From Streptomyces sp. SKN60 (lineage in GTDB: Bacteria > Actinomycetota > Actinomycetes > Streptomycetales > Streptomycetaceae): a DNA stretch of 64,000 nucleotides. A program made the position numbers and the translations under genes. How positions within the stretch are numbered: position 1 is the stretch's first letter; each line of letters starts with the position of its first letter. Shown here one piece after another: positions 33,554 through 42,592 of this stretch. The stretch is from assembly GCF_026236535.1 (NCBI RefSeq), contig NZ_JAHTMW010000005.1, forward strand, positions 1 to 64,000. The letters run 5' to 3'. Under the pieces are notes generated by a model. The model was given only the letters and a program-made list of their open reading frames with translations. It ran no database searches and was not told the DNA's origin.

Positions 33554-33824
33554 TCAGGCGCGCGATCGCCTTCGACGCCTCGCCGACCTTGACCTTGGCC
33601 TGGTCTCCGCCGGCCTCGATGGCCTCCGTGACGCAGCAGCTGAGGTGCTCGTCGAGGAGGGCCACCGCGCAGGACTGGAGGGCCGCGTTGATCGCGGAGA
33701 CCTGGGTCAGGACGTCGATGCAGTAGGTGTCCTCGTCGACCATCCGCTGCACCCCCCGGACCTGGCCCTCGATGCGCCGGAGGCGTCTGATGATGTCTTC
33801 CTTCTGCTGTACGTAACCGGCCAC
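33543..33824 (-). CDS. csoR: Copper-sensing repressor CsoR
   Basis: A 93-residue all-helical repressor with the Cu(I) triad C35-H60-C64 (YCIDVL; DEHLSCC), the exact 25- and 4-residue spacing of copper CsoR proteins, and the W-type helix RRLRRIEGQVRGVQRMV. Cu(I) binding releases DNA. GTG 33824 follows GGGAGAG. It lies 62 bp downstream of copA on the same strand; four matching operators occur in the window. Confidence 0.96.
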   Translation of the reverse strand: MAGYVQQKEDIIRRLRRIEGQVRGVQRMVDEDTYCIDVLTQVSAINAALQSCAVALLDEHLSCCVTEAIEAGGDQAKVKVGEASKAIARLIRT

Positions 33825-33886
33825 GGCGGCCTCTCCCGTCAGTACGTCACGTCAGATCTCGGCGCTGGAAGGGGTGTTACGGGGTG

Positions 33887-36160
33887 TTACCTGTCGGCGG
33901 CCTGGAAGCCGCGCAGGCGGAGGCTGTTGCCGACCACGAAGACCGAGGAGAAGGCCATCGCGGCGCCGGCGATCATCGGGTTGAGCAGTCCGGCCGCGGC
34001 GAGCGGCAGGGCGGCCACGTTGTAGGCGAAGGCCCAGAAGAGGTTCGAGCGGATGGTGCCGAGGGTCTTGCGGGAGAGCCGGATGGCGTCGGCCGCGGCC
34101 CGCAGGTCGCCCCGTACGAGGGTCAGGTCGCCGGCCTCGATGGCGGCGTCCGTACCGGTGCCCATGGCCAGGCCCAGGTCGGCCTGGGCGAGCGCGGCGG
34201 CGTCGTTGACGCCGTCGCCGACCATGGCGACCGAACGGCCCTCGCTCTGCAGGCGCTTGACGACGTCGACCTTGTCCTGCGGCATGACCTCGGCGATCAC
34301 CTCGTCGATGCCGACCTCGGCGGCGACGGCCTCGGCGACGGCCTGGTTGTCGCCGGTGAGCAGGATCGGGGTGAGGCCGAGGGCGCGCAGCCGCCGGATG
34401 GCCTCGGCGCTGGTCTCCTTGACGGCGTCGGCGACTTCGAGGACCGCGCGGGCCTCGCCGTCCCAGGCGACCGCGATGGCGGTCTTGCCGGCGGCCTCGG
34501 CGGCCTCCTTGGCGGCCCGGAGGGACGGGGTGAGCTCCATGGCCCACTCCTGGAGCAGCTTCTCGCGGCCGACGAGGACGGCGTGGCCGTCGACGACGCC
34601 CTGGACGCCGAGTCCGGGGATGTTGGCGAAGTCCTCGGGGGTGGGCAGGGTGCCGACCTTGGCGGCGGCGCCGGAGGCGACGGCCTGGGCGATCGGGTGC
34701 TCGGAGGAGTGCTCCAGGGCGCCGGCGAGGCGCAGCACGTCGGTCTCGTCCGTACCGGCGGCGGTGTGGACCTTGATGAGGGTCATCCGGCCGGTGGTGA
34801 CGGTGCCGGTCTTGTCCAGGACGATGGTGTCGACCTTGCGGGTGGTCTCCAGGACCTCGGGGCCCTTGATCAGGATGCCGAGCTGGGCGCCGCGGCCGGT
34901 GCCGACCATGAGGGCGGTCGGGGTGGCCAGGCCGAGGGCGCAGGGGCAGGCGATGATCAGTACGGCGACGGCGGCGGTGAAGGCGGCGGTGAGGCCCTGC
35001 CCGGTGCCGAGCCAGAAGCCGAGGGTGCCGAGCGAGAGCGCGATGACGATCGGCACGAAGACGGCGGAGATCTTGTCGGCGAGGCGCTGGGCGGCGGCCT
35101 TGCCGTTCTGGGCGTCCTCGACGAGCTTGGCCATGCGGGCGAGCTGGGTGTCGGAGCCGACGCGGGTGGCCTCGACGACCAGGCGGCCGCCGGCGTTCAG
35201 GGTGGCGCCGGTGACGGCGTCGCCGACGCCGACCTCGACCGGCACGGACTCGCCGGTGAGCATGGAGGCGTCGACGGCGGAGGAGCCCTCGACGACGGTG
35301 CCGTCGGTGGCGATCTTCTCGCCGGGGCGGACCAGGAAGCGCATCCCGACCTGGAGTTCGGCGGTCGGTACGGTGACCTCGCGGCCGTCACGGAGGACGG
35401 TCACCTCCTTCGCGCCCAGCTGCATCAGCGCCTTGAGCGCGGCGCCCGCCTTGCGCTTGGAGCGGGCCTCGAAGTAGCGGCCGGCCAGGATGAAGGCGGT
35501 GACGCCGGCGGCGGCCTCCAGGTAGATGTTCCCGGCGCCGTCGGTGCGGGCGATGGTGAACTCGAAGGGGTGCGTCATGCCGGGGGTGCCGGCCGTGCCG
35601 AAGAACAGCGCCCACAGCGACCACAGGAACGCGGCGATGGTGCCGACCGAGATCAGCGTGTCCATGGTCGCGGCGCCGTGCTTGGCGTTGGTCCAGGCGG
35701 CGCGGTGGAAGGGCCAGGCGGCGTAGACGACGACCGGCGCGGCGAGCGTGAGGCTCAGCCACTGCCAGTACTCGATCTGCAGGGCCGGGACCATCGCCAT
35801 GGCGATGACGGGTACGGCGAGGGCGACGGCGGTGATGAGCCGCTGCTTCAGCGGCCGCAGCTCGGCGTCGGCCTTCTCCTCGTCGGTGGGCCCGTCGGCG
35901 GCGCCGGCGCCGGGGGTCTCGGTCCTCGGCGGCTCGGGCTCCTTGGCGGTGTAGCCGGTGGCCTCGACGGTCGCGATGAGCTCGGAGACGTCGATGTCGG
36001 CGTCGAAGGTGACCTTCGCCTTCTCGGTCGCGTAGTTGACGGTGGCCTCGACCCCGTCCATGCGGTTGAGCTTCTTCTCGATCCGGGCCGCGCACGAGGC
36101 GCAGGTCATGCCGCCGATGGCGAGCTCGACCTGGGCGGTGCCGGGGGTCGTCGTTGTCAT
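33887..36160 (-). CDS. copA: Cu(I)-exporting P-type ATPase CopA
   Basis: A 757-residue P1B-1 ATPase: one N-terminal heavy-metal domain with MTCASC (18-23), eight predicted membrane helices, ion-channel CPC (405-407), phosphorylated Asp449 in DKTGT, and the [12 protein letters not shown] hinge motif. It pumps Cu(I) out of the cytosol. GAGGAG lies upstream of ATG 36160. The operon order is copZ-copA-csoR; a 253-bp spacer with a GCCCCC/GGGGGC hairpin separates copZ and copA. Confidence 0.97.
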   Translation of the reverse strand: MTTTTPGTAQVELAIGGMTCASCAARIEKKLNRMDGVEATVNYATEKAKVTFDADIDVSELIATVEATGYTAKEPEPPRTETPGAGAADGPTDEEKADAELRPLKQRLITAVALAVPVIAMAMVPALQIEYWQWLSLTLAAPVVVYAAWPFHRAAWTNAKHGAATMDTLISVGTIAAFLWSLWALFFGTAGTPGMTHPFEFTIARTDGAGNIYLEAAAGVTAFILAGRYFEARSKRKAGAALKALMQLGAKEVTVLRDGREVTVPTAELQVGMRFLVRPGEKIATDGTVVEGSSAVDASMLTGESVPVEVGVGDAVTGATLNAGGRLVVEATRVGSDTQLARMAKLVEDAQNGKAAAQRLADKISAVFVPIVIALSLGTLGFWLGTGQGLTAAFTAAVAVLIIACPCALGLATPTALMVGTGRGAQLGILIKGPEVLETTRKVDTIVLDKTGTVTTGRMTLIKVHTAAGTDETDVLRLAGALEHSSEHPIAQAVASGAAAKVGTLPTPEDFANIPGLGVQGVVDGHAVLVGREKLLQEWAMELTPSLRAAKEAAEAAGKTAIAVAWDGEARAVLEVADAVKETSAEAIRRLRALGLTPILLTGDNQAVAEAVAAEVGIDEVIAEVMPQDKVDVVKRLQSEGRSVAMVGDGVNDAAALAQADLGLAMGTGTDAAIEAGDLTLVRGDLRAAADAIRLSRKTLGTIRSNLFWAFAYNVAALPLAAAGLLNPMIAGAAMAFSSVFVVGNSLRLRGFQAADR

Positions 36161-36413
36161 GAGGCTGCTCCTCTTTTCTGGAGGCTCGGTTCTCCTCCGG
36201 GCGCTTTGAGCCGGGCTCACAGCCCCGTGCGTGCTCGCCCCCTCGTCCCTCGGGGGCTGCGCGCGCTCGGGTCTGTTCCCCCGGCGCGCCCTTCGGTTCA
36301 CTCGCCTGCGTGCGGCACGCGCCGTGACGCGATGGCGCGGGTTCGGGGGCCGGGGCCCGGCCCTGGCCCCGGCGGCCGGTGGGCGCGGGCGGCGCGCCGG
36401 TCGAGCCGGTCGG

Positions 36414-36704
36414 TCAGGCGCGGCCGGTCAGCTCGTAGCCGGCGTCGTCGACCGCCGCGGCGATGGCGGCGTCGTCGGGCGCGCCGCCGGTGGTGACGGT
36501 CACCAGGCCGCCGGCCACGTCGACGTCCACGGAGATGACGCCGTCGAGCGCGCTGACGGAGTTGGTGATGGCGGTCTTGCAGTGGCCGCAGGTCATGCCG
36601 GTGACGGCGTAGACCGTGGTGGTGGCGTCGGCGACGGCGGTGGCCGTGGTCGCCTCGGCGGCGTTGGTGTGGCAGCTGTTGTCGGGGGTGCAGCAGGAAC
36701 CCAT
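36414..36704 (-). CDS. copZ: Copper chaperone CopZ-like protein with Cys-rich head
   Basis: A 96-residue protein with a heavy-metal-associated domain (MTCGHC at 37-42, [16 protein letters not shown] later) that hands Cu(I) to CopA. The N-terminal extension [13 protein letters not shown] adds three cysteines, absent from typical 68-residue CopZ, and may be an extra metal site. GGAGGAC precedes ATG 36704; a CsoR-like operator lies 38 bp upstream. Confidence 0.93.
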   Translation of the reverse strand: MGSCCTPDNSCHTNAAEATTATAVADATTTVYAVTGMTCGHCKTAITNSVSALDGVISVDVDVAGGLVTVTTGGAPDDAAIAAAVDDAGYELTGRA

Positions 36705-36741
36705 GTCGTCCTCCGTCGTCAGTGACCCGCTTGGGCCGGTG

Positions 36742-36760
36742 GATACCCTCGGGGGGTATC
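36742..36760. promoter_or_regulatory. CsoR operator upstream of copZ-copA-csoR
   Basis: GATACCCTCGGGGGGTATC with 7-bp perfect arms. A weaker ATACCCCCC...GTAT site follows at about 36775-36791 between this and the divergent promoter. Confidence 0.82.
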
Positions 36761-36814
36761 GGTGTGAGTCCATGTATACCCCCCTCCCGTATCCCGTGCA
36801 AGTACGGATTCGAC

Positions 36815-36842
36815 TTGACTTGATACCCCCCAGGGGTATGGT
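36815..36842 (+). promoter_or_regulatory. Promoter with overlapping CsoR operator for the exported copper protein
   Basis: TTGACT (36815-36820) and TATGGT (36837-36842) are spaced 16 bp, and the perfect palindrome ATACCCC-CCA-GGGGTAT (36823-36839) fills the spacer and reaches the -10, so CsoR binding would block RNA polymerase directly. Confidence 0.8.
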
Positions 36843-36894
36843 GAGGTGCATTGAAGGTGAAGAACCCAGCCACCCCACGTACGGGAGAGCAGCC

Positions 36895-37878
36895 ATGAAC
36901 ACCGGAGTGAAGATCACTGCCTTTGCCGCCGCGCTCGCCGCGACCTTCGGGACCGCGTACGGGGTCGGCAAGGGCGTCGGACCGGTCGACGAGCCGAAGA
37001 AGGCCGAGCACGGCGGCCACGCGGAGGCGGCGCCGAAGGGCGAGGGGGCCGCGGAGGGACATGCCGGTCACGCCGAGGGCGCGGCGAGCGCACCCGCCGC
37101 CGGCGGCCTGCAGGTCTCCGAGGGCGGCTACACCCTCGCCCTCGACACCCCGACCCCGGCGGTCGGCCGCAGCACCCTGAAGTTCGCCATCAAGGACGCG
37201 GCCGGCAAGAAGGTCACCGCGTTCACCACGGAGCACGGCAAGGAACTGCACTTCATCGTCGCCTCGCGCGACCTCACCGTCTTCCGCCACCTGCACCCGG
37301 TGAAGGCCGTCGACGGCACCTGGACCGTGGACGCGGACCTGCCGGCGGCCGGCGCGTACAAGGCGTTCGCCGACTTCAAGCCGGCCGACAAGGGCGCGAA
37401 GGGCGCGAAGGGGGTCACGCTCGGCGTGGACCTGTCCGTGCCCGGCGCGTACGCCCCGAAGCCCATGCCGCCGGTGAACCCGACCGCCGACGTCGACGGC
37501 TACCAGGTGCGCCTCGGCGGCACCCTCGACCCGGGCAAGGCGGGCGAGCTGCGGCTCACCGTCACCAAGGCCGGCAAGCCGGTGACGAACCTGGAGCCCT
37601 ACCTCGGCGCCTACGGCCACCTGGTCGCGCTGCGCGAGGGCGACCTCGCCTACCTGCACGTCCACCCGAACGAGGGCGGCCCCGGACCCGACGTCTCGTT
37701 CACCGCGACCGCGCCGAGCTCCGGCACGTACCGCCTCTTCCTCGACTTCCAGCACGAGGGGAAGGTCCGTACGGCGGCCTTCACCGTACGGGCCGGGGGC
37801 GCGGGTACGGCTCTCCCGGCGCCGTCCGAGGCGGGGCACGACGCGGGACACGATGCGGGAGCCCACGCGCACGGCTAG
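36895..37878 (+). CDS. Exported His-rich copper-responsive protein
   Basis: A 327-residue protein with an N-terminal membrane or signal segment (about 5-25), a His-rich linker (GHAGHAEG-type, about 38-62), two beta domains (about 70-190 and 195-305) containing HFIVASRDLTVFRHLHPV and YLHVHPNEGG, and a His/Asp tail (GHDAGHDAGAHAHG). The paired H-x-H motifs suggest extracytoplasmic copper binding. Transcription is from a CsoR-occluded promoter. The family is known in actinobacterial copper loci without a settled name. Confidence 0.88.
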   Translation: MNTGVKITAFAAALAATFGTAYGVGKGVGPVDEPKKAEHGGHAEAAPKGEGAAEGHAGHAEGAASAPAAGGLQVSEGGYTLALDTPTPAVGRSTLKFAIKDAAGKKVTAFTTEHGKELHFIVASRDLTVFRHLHPVKAVDGTWTVDADLPAAGAYKAFADFKPADKGAKGAKGVTLGVDLSVPGAYAPKPMPPVNPTADVDGYQVRLGGTLDPGKAGELRLTVTKAGKPVTNLEPYLGAYGHLVALREGDLAYLHVHPNEGGPGPDVSFTATAPSSGTYRLFLDFQHEGKVRTAAFTVRAGGAGTALPAPSEAGHDAGHDAGAHAHG

Positions 37879-37943
37879 TCTGGTCCCGAACATTGGACTA
37901 GACCTGTAGGCGGCGTCGTGCGATCCATGGAGGAACGGACTCG

Positions 37944-38639
37944 ATGAGCAACCGTGCAGTGCTGGAGGTGATCGCCCTCGACGAGGAGGACGCGGTCGCT
38001 GCCCAGGCCGGTGGGGCGGACCGCCTCGAGCTGGTCACCGACATGGCGGCGGACGGGCTCACCCCGTCCACGACCGGCTTCAAGGCGATCCGCGCCGCGG
38101 TGGACATCCCGCTGCGCGTGATGCTGAGGCTGACGGACGGTTTCGCGGCGGGTGACATCGAGGTGCTCGTACGGCGGGCCGCCGAGCTCCGCGAGGCGGG
38201 CGCGACCGAGTTCGTGCTCGGCTTCCTCACCCCGGACGGCGAACCGGACCTGGTCGCGGTCGAGCGGCTGATCGCCGTCATCGACGGCTGCCACTGGACC
38301 TTCCACCGCGCCGTCGACCGGGCCGCCGACCGCGACGCGCTGCGCAAGCAGCTCGCGGACCTGCCCGGCCTCGACACGTACCTCACGGCGGGCGCGGCCA
38401 CCGGCGTCGACGACGGCCTCGCCACCCTCAAGGCCGAGGCCGCCCGGGCCCGCACCGGCGAACCCGGCTACGAGCCGCAGATCCTCGTCGGCGGCGGCCT
38501 CCGCCTCGACCACCTGCCCGAGCTCCGCGCCGCCGGCCTCGACGCCTTCCACATCGGCGGCGCGGCCCGCCCCGGCGGCTGGACGGCCCCGGTGTCGGTG
38601 GCCGCGGTACGGGAGTGGCGCGCGGCCCTGGACGCGTAG
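37944..38639 (+). CDS. cutC: CutC family protein
   Basis: A 231-residue TIM-barrel protein: LEVIALDEEDAVAAQAGGADRLELV at the start, MLRLTDGF, CHWTFHRAVD and the phosphate-type loop QILVGGGLRLDHL. CutC was first linked to copper tolerance; its enzymatic activity is unsettled. It follows the exported copper protein by 65 bp; GGAGG precedes ATG 37944. A 13-bp-stem terminator lies downstream. Confidence 0.95.
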   Translation: MSNRAVLEVIALDEEDAVAAQAGGADRLELVTDMAADGLTPSTTGFKAIRAAVDIPLRVMLRLTDGFAAGDIEVLVRRAAELREAGATEFVLGFLTPDGEPDLVAVERLIAVIDGCHWTFHRAVDRAADRDALRKQLADLPGLDTYLTAGAATGVDDGLATLKAEAARARTGEPGYEPQILVGGGLRLDHLPELRAAGLDAFHIGGAARPGGWTAPVSVAAVREWRAALDA

Positions 38640-38746
38640 GCGCGCGTAGGCGGCGTTCCGGACGATCGCGCGGAGGGGACCGTTCCGGTCGCTGTACGCA
38701 CCTCCGGCAGTCGCCCTCGTGTACGACACGGCCGACCGCGCGCCGA

Positions 38747-38777
38747 GGCCCCTCGCCCCGTAAGGGGGCGGGGGGCC
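38747..38777 (+). terminator. Hairpin terminator after cutC
   Basis: GGCCCCTCGCCCC pairs with GGGGCGGGGGGCC (13 bp, one wobble) around a 5-nt loop. Confidence 0.75.
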
Positions 38778-38914
38778 CTCCTCGTTCGGGTCGCGATCAC
38801 CTCGGCCCCGCCGGGCTCGCTCGTCCCCTTCGCCTGCTCTGACCAGGCGAGATGACGAACTGCGCGGAGATTGGCCGAGAAGACCTGGTTGCGGTGCGCA
38901 CCAAGTGGAAGATC

Positions 38915-38944
38915 ACGTTCCGTACATGGCTGAATACGGAACGT
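38915..38944. promoter_or_regulatory. Inverted repeat upstream of the SGNH hydrolase gene
   Basis: ACGTTCCGTA and TACGGAACGT are perfect 10-bp arms around 10 nt, 50 bp before the start codon, in the AT-richer end of the 354-bp gap 38640-38993. It could be an operator or a 5'-leader hairpin. Apart from this and the cutC terminator the gap shows nothing. Confidence 0.65.
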
Positions 38945-38993
38945 TTCAGATCTTGCCTGCCACTCCCGTGCGTACCGATGAAAGGGCACAGCC

Positions 38994-40046
38994 ATGTCTT
39001 CGGCCATGCGTAAGACGACCACCCCCCTGGCACGCCGCCTCGCCGCCGCAGCCGTCGCGCTGGGCAGCTGCCTGGCGCTCGCCGGCCCGACGGGCAGCGC
39101 CGCCGCGGCGCCCACCGACCCCGTACCGACCGTCTTCTTCGGCGACTCGTACACCGCCAACTTCGGCATCGCGCCCACCAATCACCAGGACGACCCCAAC
39201 CGGGCCTTCTGCTTCCAGGCGCAGGAGAACTACCCCGCCGTCGCCACCCGGCGACTCGCGGACAAGGGCATCACGCTCGACGTCCAGTCGGACGTCTCCT
39301 GCGGAGGCGCCCTCGTCCACCACTTCTGGCAGGAACAGCAGACCTTCCCTCTGATTCCCGACCTGAAGGTTCCGCCGCAGCAGGACGCGCTCAAGGCCGA
39401 CACCACCCAGTTGGTCGTGGGCGGCATGGGCGGCAACACGGTGGGCTTCGTCCGCATCCTGAAGCAGTGTTCCGACAAGCTGCGCTCCGACGAGCACGCC
39501 TTGCTGCCCGGAACGCCGGTGGACCCGGACCAGCCGGCCGTCGAGTGTGCCGAGTTCTTCGGGTCCGGGGACGGGAAGCAGTGGCTGGACGATCGGTTCG
39601 AGCAGGTCGGCTGGGAACTGGAGGAGATGCTCGACCGCATGGCGTACTTCGCGCCGGCCGCGGATCGTGTCCTGGTCGGCTACCCCCGGCTCGTACCGGC
39701 CGACACGACCAAGTGCCTGACCGCGGCGCCCGGTCAGACGGAGCTGCCGTTCGCCGACGTCCCGCAGGACGCCCTGCCGGTCCTCGACCAGGTCCAGAAG
39801 CGCCTGAACGACGTGATGAAGAAGGTCGCCACCGACGCCGGCGCCGACTTCGTGGACCTCTACGCCACCACCGGCGCCAACACGGCCTGCGACGGCGCCG
39901 ACCGCGGCATCGGCGGCCTGCTTGAGACCTCTCAGGTCGAGATCTTCGGCACGAAGATTCCCTGGTACGCCCACCCCAACGAGAAGGGCCGCGACCTCCA
40001 GGCCGAGCACGTGGCCACGAAGGTGGAGGAAGTCCTCACCCGGTAG
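38994..40046 (+). CDS. Secreted SGNH/GDSL-type esterase or lipase
   Basis: A 350-residue exported hydrolase. Signal peptide (about 1-38), block I GDSYTAN with catalytic Ser52, block III GGMGGN supplying oxyanion residues, block V WYAHPNEKG with catalytic His327. Six or more cysteines fit extracellular disulfides. This resembles Streptomyces secreted lipases that use the SGNH fold. Start ATG 38994. Confidence 0.93.
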   Translation: MSSAMRKTTTPLARRLAAAAVALGSCLALAGPTGSAAAAPTDPVPTVFFGDSYTANFGIAPTNHQDDPNRAFCFQAQENYPAVATRRLADKGITLDVQSDVSCGGALVHHFWQEQQTFPLIPDLKVPPQQDALKADTTQLVVGGMGGNTVGFVRILKQCSDKLRSDEHALLPGTPVDPDQPAVECAEFFGSGDGKQWLDDRFEQVGWELEEMLDRMAYFAPAADRVLVGYPRLVPADTTKCLTAAPGQTELPFADVPQDALPVLDQVQKRLNDVMKKVATDAGADFVDLYATTGANTACDGADRGIGGLLETSQVEIFGTKIPWYAHPNEKGRDLQAEHVATKVEEVLTR

Positions 40047-40063
40047 GGCCGCCTGTCTGAACC

Positions 40064-40094
40064 GCAGCCCCAGGTCGTCACCGGCCTGGGCTGC
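40064..40094 (+). terminator. Hairpin terminator after the SGNH gene
   Basis: GCAGCCCCAGG pairs with CCTGGGCTGC with one bulge, 18 bp after the stop codon. Confidence 0.75.
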
Positions 40095-40229
40095 CGTACA
40101 TGGGGGCCGTTGGGCTGGTCGGTCGTGATCGGCTCGGTGATCGGGTGAGGGCGTTGTCGGCGCCGTGTCCGAGGGGTGGGGGTGTCGTTGCGGAGGCAGG
40201 CCGTACCTTCACAGGACAGGAGCTGATGG

Positions 40230-40904
40230 ATGAGGACACGGGAGTCGCGGCAGTGGATGGTCGCTGCCGCCACCGTCACGGGGCTGGGCGTGGTGGTGCC
40301 GTTCGTGGTCGGCGTGACGCCGGCCTACGCCCAGCCGCAACTGAGGATCACGAAGACGCACGAGGGCGACTTCCCCCGAAGCGGGCAGGGCGTCTATCGC
40401 ATCACCGTCAGCAACCCGGGCACGGAAGCCACCCGCCGCATCTACGTCACCGATGAGCTTCCGACCGGGCTCAAAGCCGCGAGCGTGCAGGCCGCAGCCC
40501 CGTTCACCTGCAACATCGTGGGCAGCATGAGTGTGCTGACGTGCACGGCCGACGCCTTGGGAGCCGGCCAGACGTCGACGATCCTCCTGACGGTCAACGT
40601 CGCCGCGGACGCTCCCTGCAGCGTCACCAACAGGGTCCATGTCGACGAGGACGGTACTCTGCCGGACCCCCTCGTCGGCGAGGTGGACAGCGACGTCACG
40701 GCGATCACCGGCGGCGAATGCGGCAACGGCAACGGCAACGGGAACGGGGGCAACGGCGGGAACGGGGGCGGTCTGGGGCCGATTCTGCCGATCAACCTCA
40801 ACGGTGTCATCCCGATGTTCAACAACATCGCCGTCAACAACAACATCAAGAGCCCCAACGCCGCCAACAACACCCGTCAGGACTTCGCTCTGAACAACCC
40901 TTAG
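40230..40904 (+). CDS. Secreted DUF11-domain protein with Asn-rich tail
   Basis: A 224-residue exported protein: signal peptide (about 1-34, cut after AYA), one DUF11/isopeptide-type beta domain (PQLRITKTHEGDFPRSGQGV... VYRITVSNPG... EVDSDVTAI), a Gly/Asn repeat linker, and a tail with NNIAVNNNIKSPNAANNT. There is no sortase motif, so it is probably released or wall-associated non-covalently. AGGAG precedes ATG 40230. Confidence 0.85.
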   Translation: MRTRESRQWMVAAATVTGLGVVVPFVVGVTPAYAQPQLRITKTHEGDFPRSGQGVYRITVSNPGTEATRRIYVTDELPTGLKAASVQAAAPFTCNIVGSMSVLTCTADALGAGQTSTILLTVNVAADAPCSVTNRVHVDEDGTLPDPLVGEVDSDVTAITGGECGNGNGNGNGGNGGNGGGLGPILPINLNGVIPMFNNIAVNNNIKSPNAANNTRQDFALNNP

Positions 40905-40916
40905 TGGCCGGGGTCG

Positions 40917-41423
40917 TCAGTCGCCGGTCGCGCCGTCCAGCATCTCGCGCAGGATGTCCAGGTGGCCGTTGTGACGGGCCGTCTCCTCGGTGAGGTGGAG
41001 GAGGATCCAGCGCAGATCGACGTGCGTTCCGCCGCGGACGGGCCGCTTGGCCTTCGTGTCCAGGTCGCTTGCGGCGACCAGTTCGCGAAAACGGGCGCTC
41101 TGCTCGGCGTACTCGTCGAGCAGCTGCGCCAGCGGGAAGTCGACGGCGATCCGCATCTCCCGGTCGGGATCCTCCTCCGTCCAGGGCCCCCGGTCCTCCT
41201 CGCCGAGGAAGATCACCTCGAACCACCAGTGCTCGACCCAGCGGAGGTGGTTGACCAACCCGCTCATGGTCATCAGCGGCGACCCCGGCAGGAGCGCCTT
41301 GCGGGCGTTCTCCTCGGAGAGGCCCTCGCACTTGGTGCGGACGGTGTCGCGTGCGTAGTCGAGAAACGTGGTGAGCTGGGCGCGCTCGTCCCACGCGGAC
41401 GGCGTGTCGGAGATTCTGGTCAT
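40917..41423 (-). CDS. DinB family protein
   Basis: A 168-residue four-helix-bundle protein: TTFLDYARDTVRTKCEGLSEENARKALLPG, then metal-binding His in VNHLRWVEHWWFEVIFLG and in LHLTEETARHNGHLDILREMLDG. This is the DinB/YfiT-like group (DUF664) common in actinobacteria and thought to use mycothiol or bacillithiol. ATG 41423. Convergent with the DUF11 gene, 12 bp apart. Confidence 0.92.
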   Translation of the reverse strand: MTRISDTPSAWDERAQLTTFLDYARDTVRTKCEGLSEENARKALLPGSPLMTMSGLVNHLRWVEHWWFEVIFLGEEDRGPWTEEDPDREMRIAVDFPLAQLLDEYAEQSARFRELVAASDLDTKAKRPVRGGTHVDLRWILLHLTEETARHNGHLDILREMLDGATGD

Positions 41424-41491
41424 CGCGCGAGGTTCGCCGATGCCGCCGCCCGTTGTCGAGCCAATTTGCGTCGAGTCGATGCGCCGCCCGC

Positions 41492-42328
41492 TCACGCCGC
41501 GTCTCTGCACTCCTCGCACAGCGGATGCTCCTCATACGTCCTGACAGCCCGCTCGCAACCGTCACAGCTCACAAGGGGTACGGCCGACGGCACCGCCCAT
41601 GGTTCCTCGGCGGGTGCCGGTGGCGGCAGTTGGGTGGCGAGCCGGTACGCGAGGAAGCGGGCCGGGTGGTGAATGGGCACGTGTGCGGGTGGCAGGGCCG
41701 TGGTGAGCGTCCGCGTGATCTGCGCGCCGCCGATCCCGAGCCCGAGCCACTCGTCGACGGCGGGCGCCAGCCGCTCCACGTCGCGCCGGGACAGCAACAG
41801 ACGTGGATCGACCGTCCGCAGCCGCGCGAGAACGGCGGCGGCGGGCCCGGAGGGCGGCGCGGCCGGCGGCGGCGGTGGTGGTGGCGGTGCTTCTTCCCGT
41901 ACGGGCTCGGGTACGGGTACCGGTACGGGCTCCGGCTCCGGCACGGGCGCGGCGGCCCGGGGCTTGTCGTACCAGATCAGCCGCGTGGCGAACCGCCCAC
42001 CTCCGAGCGGCACCTTCCGCCGCTCCAAGTAACCCTCCGCCGCAAGCTCGTTGAGCGCCCGCCGAATCGAGATCTCACCCTCGCGGAAGCGCAGCGTCAG
42101 CCGCTTCACGGAGGCGTCGGCGCCGTCCGGCAGCGACTGGATGTGGGCCCCGAGCCCGATCGCGAGCCCCGAGAGCGTCGGATGCTGGAGGAGGTCGTTC
42201 CCCACGACGGTGAACCGTGCGCGGTGCCGGTGCCGTACGTGGATCACTCCTGAGCGTGGCGCGTCGGCGGGAATCTCGAACGGAGCGGGAGATGCGGGCG
42301 TACCCGCGTTAGACTTCGAAACATCCAT
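41492..42328 (-). CDS. Winged-helix DNA-binding protein with C-terminal zinc ribbon
   Basis: A 278-residue protein. N-terminal HTH region (FTVVGNDLLQHPTLSGLAIGLGAHIQSL... EISIRRALNELAAEGYLERRK) like helix-turn-helix proteins that read replication-initiator-type or integrative-element genes, a Pro-rich spacer, and a CDGC...CEEC zinc ribbon at the end. I recall many strain-variable paralogues in Streptomyces. Start ATG 42328. Confidence 0.75.
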   Translation of the reverse strand: MDVSKSNAGTPASPAPFEIPADAPRSGVIHVRHRHRARFTVVGNDLLQHPTLSGLAIGLGAHIQSLPDGADASVKRLTLRFREGEISIRRALNELAAEGYLERRKVPLGGGRFATRLIWYDKPRAAAPVPEPEPVPVPVPEPVREEAPPPPPPPPAAPPSGPAAAVLARLRTVDPRLLLSRRDVERLAPAVDEWLGLGIGGAQITRTLTTALPPAHVPIHHPARFLAYRLATQLPPPAPAEEPWAVPSAVPLVSCDGCERAVRTYEEHPLCEECRDAA

Positions 42329-42355
42329 TGGGAAGGGTTTGCTTCCTAATCGGTA

Positions 42356-42390
42356 GGCCCTCGGTCAGGATTGCCGTCCTGCCGGGGGCC
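42356..42390 (-). terminator. Hairpin between the GT2 gene and the HTH gene
   Basis: GGCCCTCGGTCAGGA and TCCTGCCGGGGGCC pair with one bulge and one mismatch around 6 nt, 28 bp upstream of the HTH start. It may end the transcript coming from the GT2 gene or act as a leader hairpin. The rest of 42391-42592 contains only an AT-rich patch (about 42525-42550). Confidence 0.5.
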
Positions 42391-42592
42391 GAGTTGTTGC
42401 ATATGCCGTTGTCGAGGCCGACCGTACCGCACCTGTCCGAGTTCCGGACAATCTGTCACCCGATCGTGTGAGATGGCCAGTTGGGGGACGGAGGGGGTTG
42501 GTTTGGGGAGTTCTTCTCTCCCTCAGTACTTACCTATTAAGGGAGTCGAGCATTACCGGGGCGCGCCCGGCCACGTCCCGGTCGGGGCGCCG

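Noticed and set aside
33884..36496. 870-codon plus-strand frame across copA
   Set aside because: Antisense to a fully conserved CopA with CPC and DKTGT motifs; Gly/Ala-rich nonsense composition.
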